Assembly (NCBI RefSeq): GCF_009725205.1
Contig: NZ_WNZY01000001.1
Location: 62,001 to 126,000, forward strand
Reading direction: 5' to 3'
DNA from: Paenibacillus timonensis
GTDB lineage: Bacteria; Bacillota; Bacilli; Paenibacillales; Paenibacillaceae
DNA length: 64,000 nt
This document shows positions 42,437-51,520 of the stretch, in pieces. The notes beneath the pieces are model-generated. The model was given only the letters and a program-made list of their open reading frames with translations. It had not been told where the DNA came from and did not search any database. Made by a program: the position numbers and the translations under genes. Every line of letters begins with the position of its first letter. Positions within the stretch are counted from its first letter, which is position 1.

Positions 42437-43978
42437 ATGACAAGTAATCCTAAACGTTACCGTTTCAGTGAAGCGCCAATCTGGAAAGTCCAGCGAGAGT
42501 ATTATGAAGAGAAGGGAACGAGGGCCTGGAATAATGACCAAGTCCCCCAATATATAACGAGTAATCCCATGATTGCAGCTGCCTATGCAGAAATGATCTT
42601 TGGGTTTCTTCAAGATCGGGTGAATAGGGGAGATGGCTCTGAGCCCGTGCATATAGTGGAGCTTGGAGCAGGAGCGGGACGTCTTGCTTTCCATTTGCTA
42701 AACGAATTGTGTCAGTTAGTAGACTACGTCGGGATCTCGCTGCCTCCGTTCCGCTATATCATGACAGATTTGGCCATGGACAATGTTATGGCATGGAAGG
42801 CGCATCCCGCGCTTCAAACGTTTATTGCCGAAGGATTACTGGACTTTGCGCAATTTGATGCTGTGCATGATTCAGAGCTGAACCTCATTGTAACAGGCAC
42901 AACCATTCGTGAAGGAGATTTAAAACAACCCCTCATCCTTATTGCCAACTACTTCTTCGATAGCATACCGCAGGAATTGATTTACATTGGAGAGGGGAAG
43001 GTTTATGAAACGGATGTTTACGTTGAGCAACCCGAATATCATGATTCGCTTCAACCCGCAGAATGGTTAGATCAAATCCATTTAAGCTATGAGCATCGAC
43101 GAGCACCTGAGTACGAACAGGAAACCTATCCTTACCGCAATGTGATTTCCATTTATCAGGAACAACTTGAAGACTCGCATATTTTATTTCCTGCTGCCGG
43201 TATCGCTTGTTTGGAGCGTTTGAATCGGTTATCCCCGTCGGGATTTCTTTTGATCACAGCAGACAAAGGAGATCACTTGCTGGATAGCTGGGCTTTTGCA
43301 GAACCGCCCGAGTTGATTTTACACGGAAGCTTTTCATTAACGGCAAACTACCATGCGATGAAGTATGTCTACGAACAAAAAGGAGCTGAGGCGTTATTCC
43401 CTCCGCATCATTATAAAAATATTAATGTGGGCTGTATTCTCTATCTTGATAAACCATTGGATTATCATCATTTGCGATTAGCCTACCGTCGTTGTATCGA
43501 ACGCTTTGGTCCTGATGATTTTTTTAATATGAAAGGGTGGGTGGATCGCAATCTAGATAGCATGGAGTTGCAGCAAATCTTAAGTTTCTGGCGTTTGGGC
43601 GGTTATGATGCGGAATTTTTCATTCAGAGCACGAAGCGGATTTCCAGCCTGTTGCCAGAATCCAATGAAGACGAAAAGCAGGATTTGCTTAGTGGCATTC
43701 AACGGATGTGGTCCTCGTACTACGTCATGGAGCAGCGATATGATCTGGCGCTCGATGCGGGATTGATCCTTTTTGAGATGGACATGTACGAACCCTCCAA
43801 ATATTATTTGGAGATTTCGGTACACGAAGAGCAAGACGAGGTCGTATCCACTGTATTTTATTGCCTAGCCATTTGCTGTTTCGAGTTAGACTTCATTGAA
43901 GACGCAAAGAGGTACTTGCAAAAGTTGTTGGAACTTGAACCTGATAATGAAGAGGCATTAGCGATGATGAGTTATTGA
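42437..43978 (+). CDS. SAM-dependent methyltransferase with C-terminal TPR repeats
   Basis: 513 residues from ATG at 42437 (MTSNPKRYRFSEAPIWKVQR). SAM-binding motif I VHIVELGAGAGRLAFHLLNE; the overall pattern is MidA/NDUFAF7-like (NYFFDSIPQELIYIGEGKVY). After about residue 400, tetratricopeptide-like helices follow (YVMEQRYDLALDAGLILFEM, SKYYLEISVHEEQD, DAKRYLQKLLELEPDNEEAL). Target unknown; the TPR part suggests a protein substrate or partner. No ribosome binding site precedes the ATG except within the end of the GIY-YIG gene, so translation may be coupled. Confidence 0.82.
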   Translation: MTSNPKRYRFSEAPIWKVQREYYEEKGTRAWNNDQVPQYITSNPMIAAAYAEMIFGFLQDRVNRGDGSEPVHIVELGAGAGRLAFHLLNELCQLVDYVGISLPPFRYIMTDLAMDNVMAWKAHPALQTFIAEGLLDFAQFDAVHDSELNLIVTGTTIREGDLKQPLILIANYFFDSIPQELIYIGEGKVYETDVYVEQPEYHDSLQPAEWLDQIHLSYEHRRAPEYEQETYPYRNVISIYQEQLEDSHILFPAAGIACLERLNRLSPSGFLLITADKGDHLLDSWAFAEPPELILHGSFSLTANYHAMKYVYEQKGAEALFPPHHYKNINVGCILYLDKPLDYHHLRLAYRRCIERFGPDDFFNMKGWVDRNLDSMELQQILSFWRLGGYDAEFFIQSTKRISSLLPESNEDEKQDLLSGIQRMWSSYYVMEQRYDLALDAGLILFEMDMYEPSKYYLEISVHEEQDEVVSTVFYCLAICCFELDFIEDAKRYLQKLLELEPDNEEALAMMSY

Positions 43979-44035
43979 TGCGGTTACTACCGAATGGAAG
44001 GATCGATCAAGCGTAAGGTGTACCCCATTGACCGC

Positions 44036-44506
44036 TTAATTTACCGTCTTATTGACAAAATCAATCTCAGTTCGGATCCCTTTATGGGCATCATTCCACA
44101 GGCCCTTTGTCAGGCGAATGCGCAGCAGACAGGTGTTAGGGTCTTCGTCGTTATTGGCTTCGTAATACCACTCGGCAAATATTTTGCGCAGCTTGGTCAT
44201 CATCTCCGCGTTTTTCTCGTCACACACCCAGCCCAGGTTTTCAGCGATCCCATCGGCTGTAAAGTTTTCGACGATGATACAAACGGCGACTTCGGGGTTT
44301 TGGGCGATCTGCTGCATCTTGTTTGAAGTTGCGTAGGTGACCGTGTAGAACGCGCCGTCCTCATAATAGGCGTCCACAATACGGGCGGCGGGGCGGCTTT
44401 TTCCATAGGCCCCCGGCTCCAGCGCGATGGTAGACAATGAGATCAGACCGTCCTTGTTGCCTAATTTATCTTCCAGCAGCTTCATGGCTTCGTCGTACTT
44501 GTTCAA
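44036..44506 (-). CDS. Pyridoxamine 5'-phosphate oxidase-family (FMN-binding) protein
   Basis: About 156 residues from a TTG at 44506 (LNKYDEAMKLLEDKLGNKD) behind GGGGGGAC; the frame is open to 44521. Split-barrel flavin fold: ISLSTIALEPGAYGKSRPAA, AFYTVTYATSNKMQQIAQNP, EVAVCIIVENFTADGIAENL. Flavin-dependent reductase or heme-degradation-like activity possible; substrate unknown. Confidence 0.88.
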   Translation of the reverse strand: MNKYDEAMKLLEDKLGNKDGLISLSTIALEPGAYGKSRPAARIVDAYYEDGAFYTVTYATSNKMQQIAQNPEVAVCIIVENFTADGIAENLGWVCDEKNAEMMTKLRKIFAEWYYEANNDEDPNTCLLRIRLTKGLWNDAHKGIRTEIDFVNKTVN

Positions 44507-44619
44507 TTTAGTCCCCCCCAAATTGGAATAAGGCTTATACTATTAAACATATCATTGTGAAGTCTTATTTCATGTGAAAAATATTACGATAACAAGCGAG
44601 TAGAAAGGAGCATCATCCT

Positions 44620-44856
44620 ATGGAAGTAACCGCACAGGAAGTGGCAGAATGGATGGTCAAGGAAATCAGGTTTAGGGGAAACCTATATCAGACCGATGCG
44701 ATTGAATATGTGAAGGCCCATTTCGGCGAACAATTCGTTTTCGTGAATGAGAACGGAAATGCATCGCTGTCTAAAGAGGTAAAGAAGGCTTTTCGCAAAC
44801 TTCACGGCGGCAGAATTGCTTGGGACCGCGACGGATTCTTTTGGGCTTGGACCTGA
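44620..44856 (+). CDS. Small DUF6953-family protein
   Basis: 78 residues behind AAAGGAG. MEVTAQEVAEWMVKEIRFRG ... FVNENGNASLSKEVKKAFRK ... AWDRDGFFWAWT matches a widespread small Bacillota family with a winged-helix-like look. Function unknown. Confidence 0.78.
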   Translation: MEVTAQEVAEWMVKEIRFRGNLYQTDAIEYVKAHFGEQFVFVNENGNASLSKEVKKAFRKLHGGRIAWDRDGFFWAWT

Positions 44857-44882
44857 ACCCAGGGGGGCTGGTATCCATCAAT

Positions 44883-45770
44883 TTATATCCCCGAGAAGAT
44901 AACATTCCTCAACTGAACGATCAGACTTTTAAGTTCCTTCTCCCTCTCCAAATAGGACAGCGAGGCCTGTATTAACGGATGATTCGCTGCCTCCTTGCTA
45001 ACCTCCGTCTGGATGAAACGGGAAAGCTCCCTTATTTCCGATCGATGTGCGGCACCGGCCGGGATCGTATTCATGGCCGTATCCATCTCCCGAAACAGTT
45101 CTGAAAGAATCTGCTCCTTCTCACCCTGCCGGTCCTCGAATCCCCAGTTTAAATACCTCTCGAATGAAGTTTGGTTCAGCATAGACTTAGGCTCGGACGT
45201 CATCATATGCTTAACGAGCACATGGAGCTTGTCCAAGATGAACTTCGCCGTTTCCTCGAGGGATAACGACCTCTCCTCATATACAATCCAAAATAGATAT
45301 TCCTTCAGAATCGCCCGATAGATGGCAACCAAATCCCATAGATACGGTTGGATTTCCTCGCCATATACATGCAGCAAACACTCTCTATGCCATCGGATGA
45401 GCCGGCCCCTAACCTTGTGTCTCAGCGGCTGGAACTTGGGATCCTGTTGAATAGGGAGCTCCGTAAATTCGACCAGAATATGTTTGTACTCCATAAAGTA
45501 GCGGAATCGCAAAACGATCTGCTGAACAAACTGTTCTTCCGGCGATAGTCCGGGAAGACGTGTCAGCTCATCGACTTGATCAAAATAATGGTTATGACAT
45601 TGATTAAATACCTCGCTAAAGAGATCCTCTTTGGAAGGAAAGAATTTATAGACCGATCCTTTGGAAATACCGCAATCCTCGGCAATATCCTGGATCGTCG
45701 TCGAAAGAAACCCACGTTCCTTAAAAAGCCTCGTCGCTGATTGTATGACTTCTTCCCTTGTCACATTCAT
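44883..45770 (-). CDS. TetR/AcrR-family regulator, long form
   Basis: 295 residues, about 100 more than a typical TetR protein. Helix-turn-helix IQSATRLFKERGFLSTTIQD, then IAEDCGISKGSVYKFFPSKEDLF. The extra length is a helical C-terminal extension (SELFREMDTAMNTIPAGAAH ... SYLEREKELKSLIVQL). Divergent from isochorismatase and MFS genes, with a perfect palindrome between, so it is the likely repressor of that exporter operon. It resembles regulators of multidrug MFS pumps. Confidence 0.93.
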   Translation of the reverse strand: MNVTREEVIQSATRLFKERGFLSTTIQDIAEDCGISKGSVYKFFPSKEDLFSEVFNQCHNHYFDQVDELTRLPGLSPEEQFVQQIVLRFRYFMEYKHILVEFTELPIQQDPKFQPLRHKVRGRLIRWHRECLLHVYGEEIQPYLWDLVAIYRAILKEYLFWIVYEERSLSLEETAKFILDKLHVLVKHMMTSEPKSMLNQTSFERYLNWGFEDRQGEKEQILSELFREMDTAMNTIPAGAAHRSEIRELSRFIQTEVSKEAANHPLIQASLSYLEREKELKSLIVQLRNVIFSGI

Positions 45771-45791
45771 AAAAAGATTCTCCCCCTTGAC

Positions 45792-45810
45792 GTACTATGA
45801 ATCATAGTAC
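45792..45810. promoter_or_regulatory. TetR operator, perfect 19-bp palindrome
   Basis: GTACTATGAATCATAGTAC, arms of nine bases around one central base, 21 bp before the tetR start and about 80 bp before the isochorismatase start. TTGACG (45787-45792) overlaps its left edge and may be the -35 of the rightward promoter. Confidence 0.82.
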
Positions 45811-45892
45811 AAAATATAAAACATCAAGTCAAATGACTGTTAGTTCACGATTGTTAACACGCAGTCAAAAAAATGATGGGGAGAATGTCAGT

Positions 45893-46471
45893 ATGGAAAA
45901 ATTATTTGATCCGCAAAAAACAGCGCTGGTTGTCATTGATCTTCAAAAGTGGTTGGGGAACCAATATGCCCCTTATTCTGCCGAGCAAGTGGTATCCAAC
46001 GCCGCCGACTTGGCAGATGCCTTCCGTAAGCAAGGCTCGATGGTTGCCCTGGTCCGGGTATCCAGCAAAGACCTGAAGGATATCCCTAAACCGAAGTTGG
46101 ATACCCCTGCACCTGCACTGAATCTGCCTGAGGGATGGGATGAGATCGTCCCGGAAATGCGGGTCGCTGATACGGACCACATCATTACCAAGAAGCAGTG
46201 GGGGGCCTTTTACGGGACGGAGCTGGACCTGCAGCTGCGCCGCAGGGGAATCGACACCATCGTGTTATGCGGCATCGCAACCGGACTTGGTGTGGATACG
46301 ACTGCACGGGAAGCATTTATGCATGGCTATCAGCAGATTTTTGCAATTGATGCAATGACCGGGTTTTCCCAAGCCGAGCATGATTATGTGAAAAACTATA
46401 TTTTTCCGCGTATTGGGCGTACTCGGACCACCCAAGAAATCATCTCTGCCCTTACTGAAAGGGAATCCTAA
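45893..46471 (+). CDS. Isochorismatase-family cysteine hydrolase
   Basis: 192 residues from ATG at 45893 ([20 protein letters not shown]) behind GGGGAGAATG. The catalytic set is visible: Asp in VVIDLQKW, Lys in [18 protein letters not shown] and the nucleophile Cys in [20 protein letters not shown]. Hydrolyses an amide- or ester-like bond of an unknown small molecule. Co-transcribed with the MFS exporter 24 nt downstream. Confidence 0.93.
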   Translation: MEKLFDPQKTALVVIDLQKWLGNQYAPYSAEQVVSNAADLADAFRKQGSMVALVRVSSKDLKDIPKPKLDTPAPALNLPEGWDEIVPEMRVADTDHIITKKQWGAFYGTELDLQLRRRGIDTIVLCGIATGLGVDTTAREAFMHGYQQIFAIDAMTGFSQAEHDYVKNYIFPRIGRTRTTQEIISALTERES

Positions 46472-46495
46472 GGCTATTGCAGGAGGTTGATCTCT

Positions 46496-47968
46496 ATGAT
46501 CCCAAGGGGAAGTCCCCAGAACGATCGGATGTACCCCTGGTATGTCCTATCCGTAACCAGCCTCGGTGCGTTTCTGGTTCTGGTCAATATCGGAACGCTG
46601 AATGTCGCATTGCCGGAACTAAGCCGGCATTTTCATGCAGATGCAGCAACTTCTAGCTGGATTTTACTTTCCTACATGTTGGTTAACACCATTATGATTT
46701 TGGTTTTCGGTCAAATTTCGGATATTTTTGGGAAAAGAAGGATGTACTTAATAGGGTTGGCCGTCTTTACCGTGACCAGTCTGCTTCTTGGCTATTCCCC
46801 GAACGCAGGGGTGCTCATTCTTCTCCGCATCATACAGGCTGCCGGGGGAGCTCTCGTGGTGACGAACACTACGCCTTTGATAACCGATGCTTTTCCCCAA
46901 TCGCAGCTTGGTACCGGTCTAGGCCTGAATATCTTGTCCGCTTCCATGGCGCAGGTGCTAGGGCCCGTCGTAGGCGGCCTGGTAACGACGGCTTGGGGCT
47001 GGAGGTGGGTATTCTGGTTCAATGTCCCCTTCGGTATCATGGCCTTCATCTGGGGGCTCCAAATTCTAAGGGAGAAGCCGCTGACAGAGCCTCGAACCAA
47101 AGTCGATCGATACGGGGGTATCCTTGTCTTTATCGCTTTAGCTGGTTTAATCCTAGCTCTATCCAAGGGGGGAGAGTTGGGCTGGGGAGACAAGCAAGTG
47201 ATTGGAGGTTTTGCTGTATTCGCGGTAATAACTCCAATATTTTTAGGGTATGAGCATCGTTCGGCTTCCCCTTTACTGGAACTAAGTCTTTTTAAGAATT
47301 GGATGTTCGCTATGGCGAATATCGCTACCTTCTTTCATTCCTTTGCTCGCACGGCGGTTGCCCTGCTTTTTGCACTGTACTACCAATTTGCCTTTCACCA
47401 AAACGCACTGGATGCCGGTCTAAGGATTCTTCCCATTACGATAGGGATGTTGATCATATCTCCCGTTGCCGGCATGTTAACCAAGAGAATCGCTCTTCGA
47501 GTCCTATCCTCGCTTGGAATACTCCTATCCATAGCAGGACTTCTGCTGCTCTTATTCGTTCTCGGAGGGAATTTTCCTTACGCGGCCACTGCATGCGGGA
47601 TGCTGTTAATCGGCATCGGGACGGGCTTATTTCTGACTCCGAATACGATGGAGATCATGTCATCCGTTCCTGAGAACAGCCGAGGGGTGGCAAATGGGCT
47701 GCGGTCCATGCTCTATAACTTGGGCCAGGTCCTGAGTACGGCCCTTTCTTTAACCATTGTCAGTGCGGCGCTGCCGGCTCATATGAAAAACGTGCTGTAT
47801 TCCGGAAAAAACGCTGCGATTTCGGACGTTGATTTTGCATTCATCATTCACGGCTACCGCTGGGTCATCATCGCATTACTATGGACTTCCCTATTGGCCC
47901 TTGCAGCATCGTGGTTTCGTCCTCAACTGAAAAACAGAGCCTACAAAGGCTCTTCCGTAGCCAGCTGA
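46496..47968 (+). CDS. MFS drug exporter, DHA2 (EmrB/QacA) family, 14 membrane segments
   Basis: 490 residues from ATG at 46496, 9 nt after AGGAGG. LVNIGTLNVALPELSRHFHA (DHA2 start), GQISDIFGKRRMYLIG (motif A), LLRIIQAAGGALVVTNTTPL (motif B-like), LGLNILSASMAQVLGPVVGG (motif C) and about 14 hydrophobic segments. Proton-driven efflux of drugs or toxic metabolites at the membrane. Together with the TetR regulator and hydrolase it forms a detoxification module. Confidence 0.94.
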   Translation: MIPRGSPQNDRMYPWYVLSVTSLGAFLVLVNIGTLNVALPELSRHFHADAATSSWILLSYMLVNTIMILVFGQISDIFGKRRMYLIGLAVFTVTSLLLGYSPNAGVLILLRIIQAAGGALVVTNTTPLITDAFPQSQLGTGLGLNILSASMAQVLGPVVGGLVTTAWGWRWVFWFNVPFGIMAFIWGLQILREKPLTEPRTKVDRYGGILVFIALAGLILALSKGGELGWGDKQVIGGFAVFAVITPIFLGYEHRSASPLLELSLFKNWMFAMANIATFFHSFARTAVALLFALYYQFAFHQNALDAGLRILPITIGMLIISPVAGMLTKRIALRVLSSLGILLSIAGLLLLLFVLGGNFPYAATACGMLLIGIGTGLFLTPNTMEIMSSVPENSRGVANGLRSMLYNLGQVLSTALSLTIVSAALPAHMKNVLYSGKNAAISDVDFAFIIHGYRWVIIALLWTSLLALAASWFRPQLKNRAYKGSSVAS

Positions 47969-48057
47969 ATTCGAGTATGGGGTGCCGCAGAAGGGAATGG
48001 GGAATATGGAGATGCCGTATTACAAATGGTCGTAAAGCAGAGGATCCTCTTAATAAG

Positions 48058-48091
48058 TTAAAGGAGATTAGATTACTCTAATCTCCTTTAA
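48058..48091. terminator. Perfect hairpin after the MFS gene
   Basis: 15-bp arms TTAAAGGAGATTAGA / TCTAATCTCCTTTAA around TTAC; sits between convergent MFS and rhodanese genes and can act in both directions, though T tracts are short. Confidence 0.75.
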
Positions 48092-48120
48092 ACGATCTTC
48101 TTTTCTTCGTGTGCCTTGAA

Positions 48121-48513
48121 TTAGCATCCACAATGATCAGATATTTGATCAACCTTGGTTGTGTCTGAGACAGGAAAGTTCATTTCTTGCCATGCCGCAA
48201 TTCCTCCGGTCAACTCTTTAACTTGATAACCTTGCTCCAATAAAGACTTTGCTACTTTAGCCGCAGTATTGCACCAGACATCCCAGCAATAAACGATAAT
48301 TTCCTTATCCTTGGGTACTTCATTTAATCGGCTGGGCAATTCTTGTTCGGGTATCACATGAGCATCCTTAATGGTTACACTTCTTACATGAATGGGGCCG
48401 TTTCTAACATCCATTAAGAAGTATTTCTCCGGATCCATTTGGTTAGATCTCATATAATCCATAGGGCTAATCGTTGCTTCCAGACGTGCATTAAAATAAT
48501 CAAGTGCATTCAT
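48121..48513 (-). CDS. Rhodanese-domain sulfurtransferase-like protein
   Basis: 130 residues from ATG at 48513 (MNALDYFNARLEATISPMDY) behind AGGAGATG. Rhodanese features: FLMDVRNG, IPEQELPSRL, active-site loop VYCWDVWCNTAAK with catalytic Cys, and LTGGIAAWQEMNFPV. The C-terminus ends DHCGC, adding a Cys pair. It follows the MarR gene by 19 nt. Likely a persulfide or redox-linked role under MarR control. Confidence 0.9.
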   Translation of the reverse strand: MNALDYFNARLEATISPMDYMRSNQMDPEKYFLMDVRNGPIHVRSVTIKDAHVIPEQELPSRLNEVPKDKEIIVYCWDVWCNTAAKVAKSLLEQGYQVKELTGGIAAWQEMNFPVSDTTKVDQISDHCGC

Positions 48514-48532
48514 AGTTAACATCTCCTGTTCT

Positions 48533-48952
48533 TTATAGTGATCTCCAAACTTTAACAAGCGAGTCTTTAAGTAATTGCTTTTCTTGCTGAGATAAAGGAG
48601 CTAAAACGTCTAATTCGATCTGGTTTAAAAATTCCCAACGTGAGTCTAAAACCTCTTTTCCCTTTTCAGTGATCACAAGACTATAGGATCTTCGATCATT
48701 AGGGTTCTTTGTACGCTCCACAAATCCTAAAGATTCCAAATGGTCCATGTGGCTTACCATCGTGGTCCTGTCGATTTGTAGGTTATCTGAAATCTCTTTT
48801 TGTGATGAATAAGGGTTCTCCTGAACAAATAAAAGTACCCCATATTGTCTTGCATGAATATTGAAGGGGAGAAGTCCTTCGGCAAACTTATTTTCCATTT
48901 GTTGCAGAACTTTTCCAAGCAAAAAACCATAAGATTGATTCCATTTATCCAC
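48533..48952 (-). CDS. MarR-family regulator
   Basis: 139 residues from GTG at 48952 (MDKWNQSYGFLLGKVLQQME), about 10 nt after AGGAGG; another GTG at 48964 overlaps that site. The winged helix is QKEISDNLQIDRTTMVSHMD, with the wing RTKNPNDRRSYSLVITEKG. Own-operator palindrome at 48990. Likely autoregulated and controls the rhodanese gene. Confidence 0.92.
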   Translation of the reverse strand: MDKWNQSYGFLLGKVLQQMENKFAEGLLPFNIHARQYGVLLFVQENPYSSQKEISDNLQIDRTTMVSHMDHLESLGFVERTKNPNDRRSYSLVITEKGKEVLDSRWEFLNQIELDVLAPLSQQEKQLLKDSLVKVWRSL

Positions 48953-48989
48953 CCCAACAATCACCTCCTGTGATAATCCGTATATTATA

Positions 48990-49008
48990 TAATCAGCATA
49001 ACTGATTA
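48990..49008. promoter_or_regulatory. MarR operator palindrome
   Basis: TAATCAGCATAACTGATTA, 7-bp arms TAATCAG/CTGATTA around five bases, 37 bp upstream of the marR start. The size and symmetry are typical of MarR sites. Confidence 0.75.
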
Positions 49009-49023
49009 ATTTTAAGATCGCAA

Positions 49024-49268
49024 GTGTTTATTGAAAAGACGTTTTTAAGCGCGATTCTTGACCTCCATGATAATACGATTGAGTCTTACGTGCTGGGGCA
49101 CTCCAACAACAATCTAAGAAAATCTGGATGCTGCCAGCATGAAGCAGAGTATGTCCCGAGTAGGCCGATGACGATAACGGACCCATGGAATCCTTCTGGG
49201 GAACATTGAAATACAGAGAAAATTAAACGGCCTCAGTCCGATGGAGTACAGGACCAAGGCCGCCTAAT
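49024..49268 (+). mobile_element. IS3-family (IS150-type) transposase remnant
   Basis: Three fragments of the OrfB integrase domain appear in order and in different frames: TFLSAILDLHDNTIESYVLG (near 49039), then DNGPMESFWGTLKYR (near 49174) with the catalytic-region motif, and the C-terminal LNGLSPMEYRTKAA-stop (49224-49268). Large internal deletions separate them. No inverted repeats were found. It is a dead insertion sequence. Confidence 0.8.
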
Positions 49269-49290
49269 TGAGCTTTTAATTTTTATGAAA

Positions 49291-50247
49291 TTAGTAGGCG
49301 CCGAAGCGACCACCTGCAGCCACGCCCTTAGGGGATATACATTCAATCTCGGCCAGATCATCGGCCGTCAGCGTCACTTGCAGCGCACCAAGGTTCTCTT
49401 GTACGCGGTCCAATCGTTTCGTTCCCGGAATCGGCACGATCTGCTCGCCTTGTGCCAGTAGCCAGGCTAGACTCAATTGGGCGGGAGTACAGCCTTTATG
49501 AGCGGCCATTTTCTCGATGAGAGAGACGACCTCAACGTTCTTGGCAAAGTTCTCGCCCTGAAACCGCGGGTAATAGCGCCGATAGTCGTCTTCCGGCAAA
49601 TCCTCGAATTTCTTGATCTGGCCGGTCAGAAAGCCGCGGCCAAGCGGGCTGTAAGGGACAAGGCCGATACGCAGTTCCTTTAGGACCGGGATGACTTCAT
49701 CCTCGACTTCCCTGCTCCAGAGCGAATATTCGGTTTCGACAGCGGTAAGCGGATGAACCGCATGAGCTCTTCGGATCATATCGGCTGGTGCCTCCGACAA
49801 ACCGATGTATCGGATCTTCCCTTGCTTAACGAGGTCAGCCATCGTGCCGACCGTTTCTTCGATAGGAGTATTTGGATCAGGCCGATGTTGGTAATAGAGA
49901 TCGATATAATCCAGTCCCAGGCTGTAGAGGCTGGCATCAACGGATTTCTTGATGTAGGCGGGATCCCCTTTCGGACCTTGACCATGCGTGATTCCGAATT
50001 TAGTAGCAATAACGACCTCGTCGCGCCGGCCCTTAAGCGCACGTCCGACAAGCTTCTCATTTTCCCCGAATCGCCCGAGCGAGTATTCCGTCCCATAAAG
50101 GTCAGCCGTATCAAACATCGTCACGCCCATATCCAGTGCCCCCTGAATGGTACGTACGGATTCTTCGTTGTCAGGCATCATCATCGTCCCGAGGCTAATT
50201 GCCGACACTTCAAGCCCTTCGTCCCCTAGTTTTCTTTGTTGCAACAT
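49291..50247 (-). CDS. Aldo/keto reductase
   Basis: 318 residues ([20 protein letters not shown]). The catalytic tetrad region is visible (MFDTADLYG with Asp and Tyr, VIATKFG with Lys, YYQHRPDP with His), with the NADPH-binding end [20 protein letters not shown]. YhdN/Tas-type NADPH-dependent reductase of aldehydes and ketones. Monocistronic. Confidence 0.95.
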   Translation of the reverse strand: MLQQRKLGDEGLEVSAISLGTMMMPDNEESVRTIQGALDMGVTMFDTADLYGTEYSLGRFGENEKLVGRALKGRRDEVVIATKFGITHGQGPKGDPAYIKKSVDASLYSLGLDYIDLYYQHRPDPNTPIEETVGTMADLVKQGKIRYIGLSEAPADMIRRAHAVHPLTAVETEYSLWSREVEDEVIPVLKELRIGLVPYSPLGRGFLTGQIKKFEDLPEDDYRRYYPRFQGENFAKNVEVVSLIEKMAAHKGCTPAQLSLAWLLAQGEQIVPIPGTKRLDRVQENLGALQVTLTADDLAEIECISPKGVAAGGRFGAY

Positions 50248-50497
50248 AGGATTCCCTCATTTCTGGTCTTTGGATCGTTCGAACATGAGCCCATTCTAAT
50301 CAATCCTTATTGAGGCAACCACATAACGCTTTTACTAGTAAAAATATTAACAGTCAGCACCCGATTCCTTTGTAGCCGGCGTGTAAATGCAGATGTGAAT
50401 ATCCGGGCGATCGGACAGATTCACCAAGGAATGGATATCATAAGAGACGGGTTGAGAGAGCAAATTTCGTCCTTACCGAACGATGTAATACAAATAG

Positions 50498-51433
50498 CTA
50501 GAGATATTGTGACTTTATTTCTTCAAGTTGTTGGAGATAACTTTTCTTGAGCTGTTCCGGAAATTCAATTTTTACATGTTTTCCATACGAACAAAGATAA
50601 TGCGTCATGTAGTCGAGCTCAGCTTCATTATAGCCACCCGTCAGATAAGAGATGCCATCCTTCTCTTCAAGCACCATATTCGGGTAATGATGCTTTAAAA
50701 ATAGTTCTTTCCCAAACGAAGTTAATTGAGCGCGAAAAGGGATATTATGATAATTTCTTTTGTGTTCCTCATGAGAAATCTTCAGTTCTTTAAGGGAGTG
50801 GGTATGTTCAATTTCTTCAAGAATTTCGCACTCTGACATATAATCACAGCGATAGGTTCCCCACATTCTTTGATTTACCTCATAAGCACTACAAAACCAA
50901 ATGCCATTGCGATAAAACAATTCATAAACCTGAAGATCAATTTGAATGGTTTCATATTGAGAGTAGATCATTCGAACCACTTTTTCTTCCATAATCGCAG
51001 TTAAGATAAGCGCAAGATATTCTGGCGGATGAATTGGAGCAACGCTATAATACCGAACCACCTCAAGCATCCGATCAAGATACTCTTGCTGGCTCTTAGG
51101 TAAAGTGGCCAATAATTTCTGTCGGATATGGGGATATGATTTTTCGAAGGGTGTGCTTGAGAGAATGCTTAGGGCGTTCAATGCGAAAAAAATAGCTCGA
51201 ATCTCATCCTTGTTGAAATAAACTGGGGGCAGCAGGGTTTGGTTAATCAATTTATAACCACCGTATCTGCCGCTTTCTGTATAATAAGGCAAACCGATCC
51301 CTGCCAATTCTTCAAGATCTCTTAGTGCCGTTCTTTTAGAAATATGAAACTCTTCCATCAAGTCTTTTAAGCGAAATTCGTGTTTATTGCTCAAAAAAAT
51401 CAGTTCCTGATTGAGACGTTCTGCTTTTTTCAA
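50498..51433 (-). CDS. HTH/WYL-domain transcriptional regulator (YafY type)
   Basis: 311 residues. N-terminal HTH_11 domain (RLKDLMEEFHISKRTALRDL, EELAGIGLPYYTESGRYGGY) and a WYL-type C-terminal domain (VVRMIYSQYETIQIDLQVYE ... FRNGIWFCSAYEVNQRMWGT). The literal WYL triad is degenerate (IWF). Divergent from the azoreductase gene, the likely target. Confidence 0.9.
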   Translation of the reverse strand: MKKAERLNQELIFLSNKHEFRLKDLMEEFHISKRTALRDLEELAGIGLPYYTESGRYGGYKLINQTLLPPVYFNKDEIRAIFFALNALSILSSTPFEKSYPHIRQKLLATLPKSQQEYLDRMLEVVRYYSVAPIHPPEYLALILTAIMEEKVVRMIYSQYETIQIDLQVYELFYRNGIWFCSAYEVNQRMWGTYRCDYMSECEILEEIEHTHSLKELKISHEEHKRNYHNIPFRAQLTSFGKELFLKHHYPNMVLEEKDGISYLTGGYNEAELDYMTHYLCSYGKHVKIEFPEQLKKSYLQQLEEIKSQYL

Positions 51434-51467
51434 TCTTTCCTCCGCCTTTGTTTAATGGTGTCTAATA

Positions 51468-51496
51468 TTGTCACCTTTTAAGGGTACACTTAGTTT
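51468..51496 (+). promoter_or_regulatory. Promoter of the azoreductase gene
   Basis: TTGTCA (51468-51473), 17 bp, TAGTTT (51491-51496), 24 bp before the ATG at 51521. A partial inverted repeat GGTG...CACC (51457-51475) overlaps the -35 element and may be the WYL-regulator site. Confidence 0.55.
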
Positions 51497-51520
51497 ATCA
51501 AAAACAAAGGAGTTTTATAG

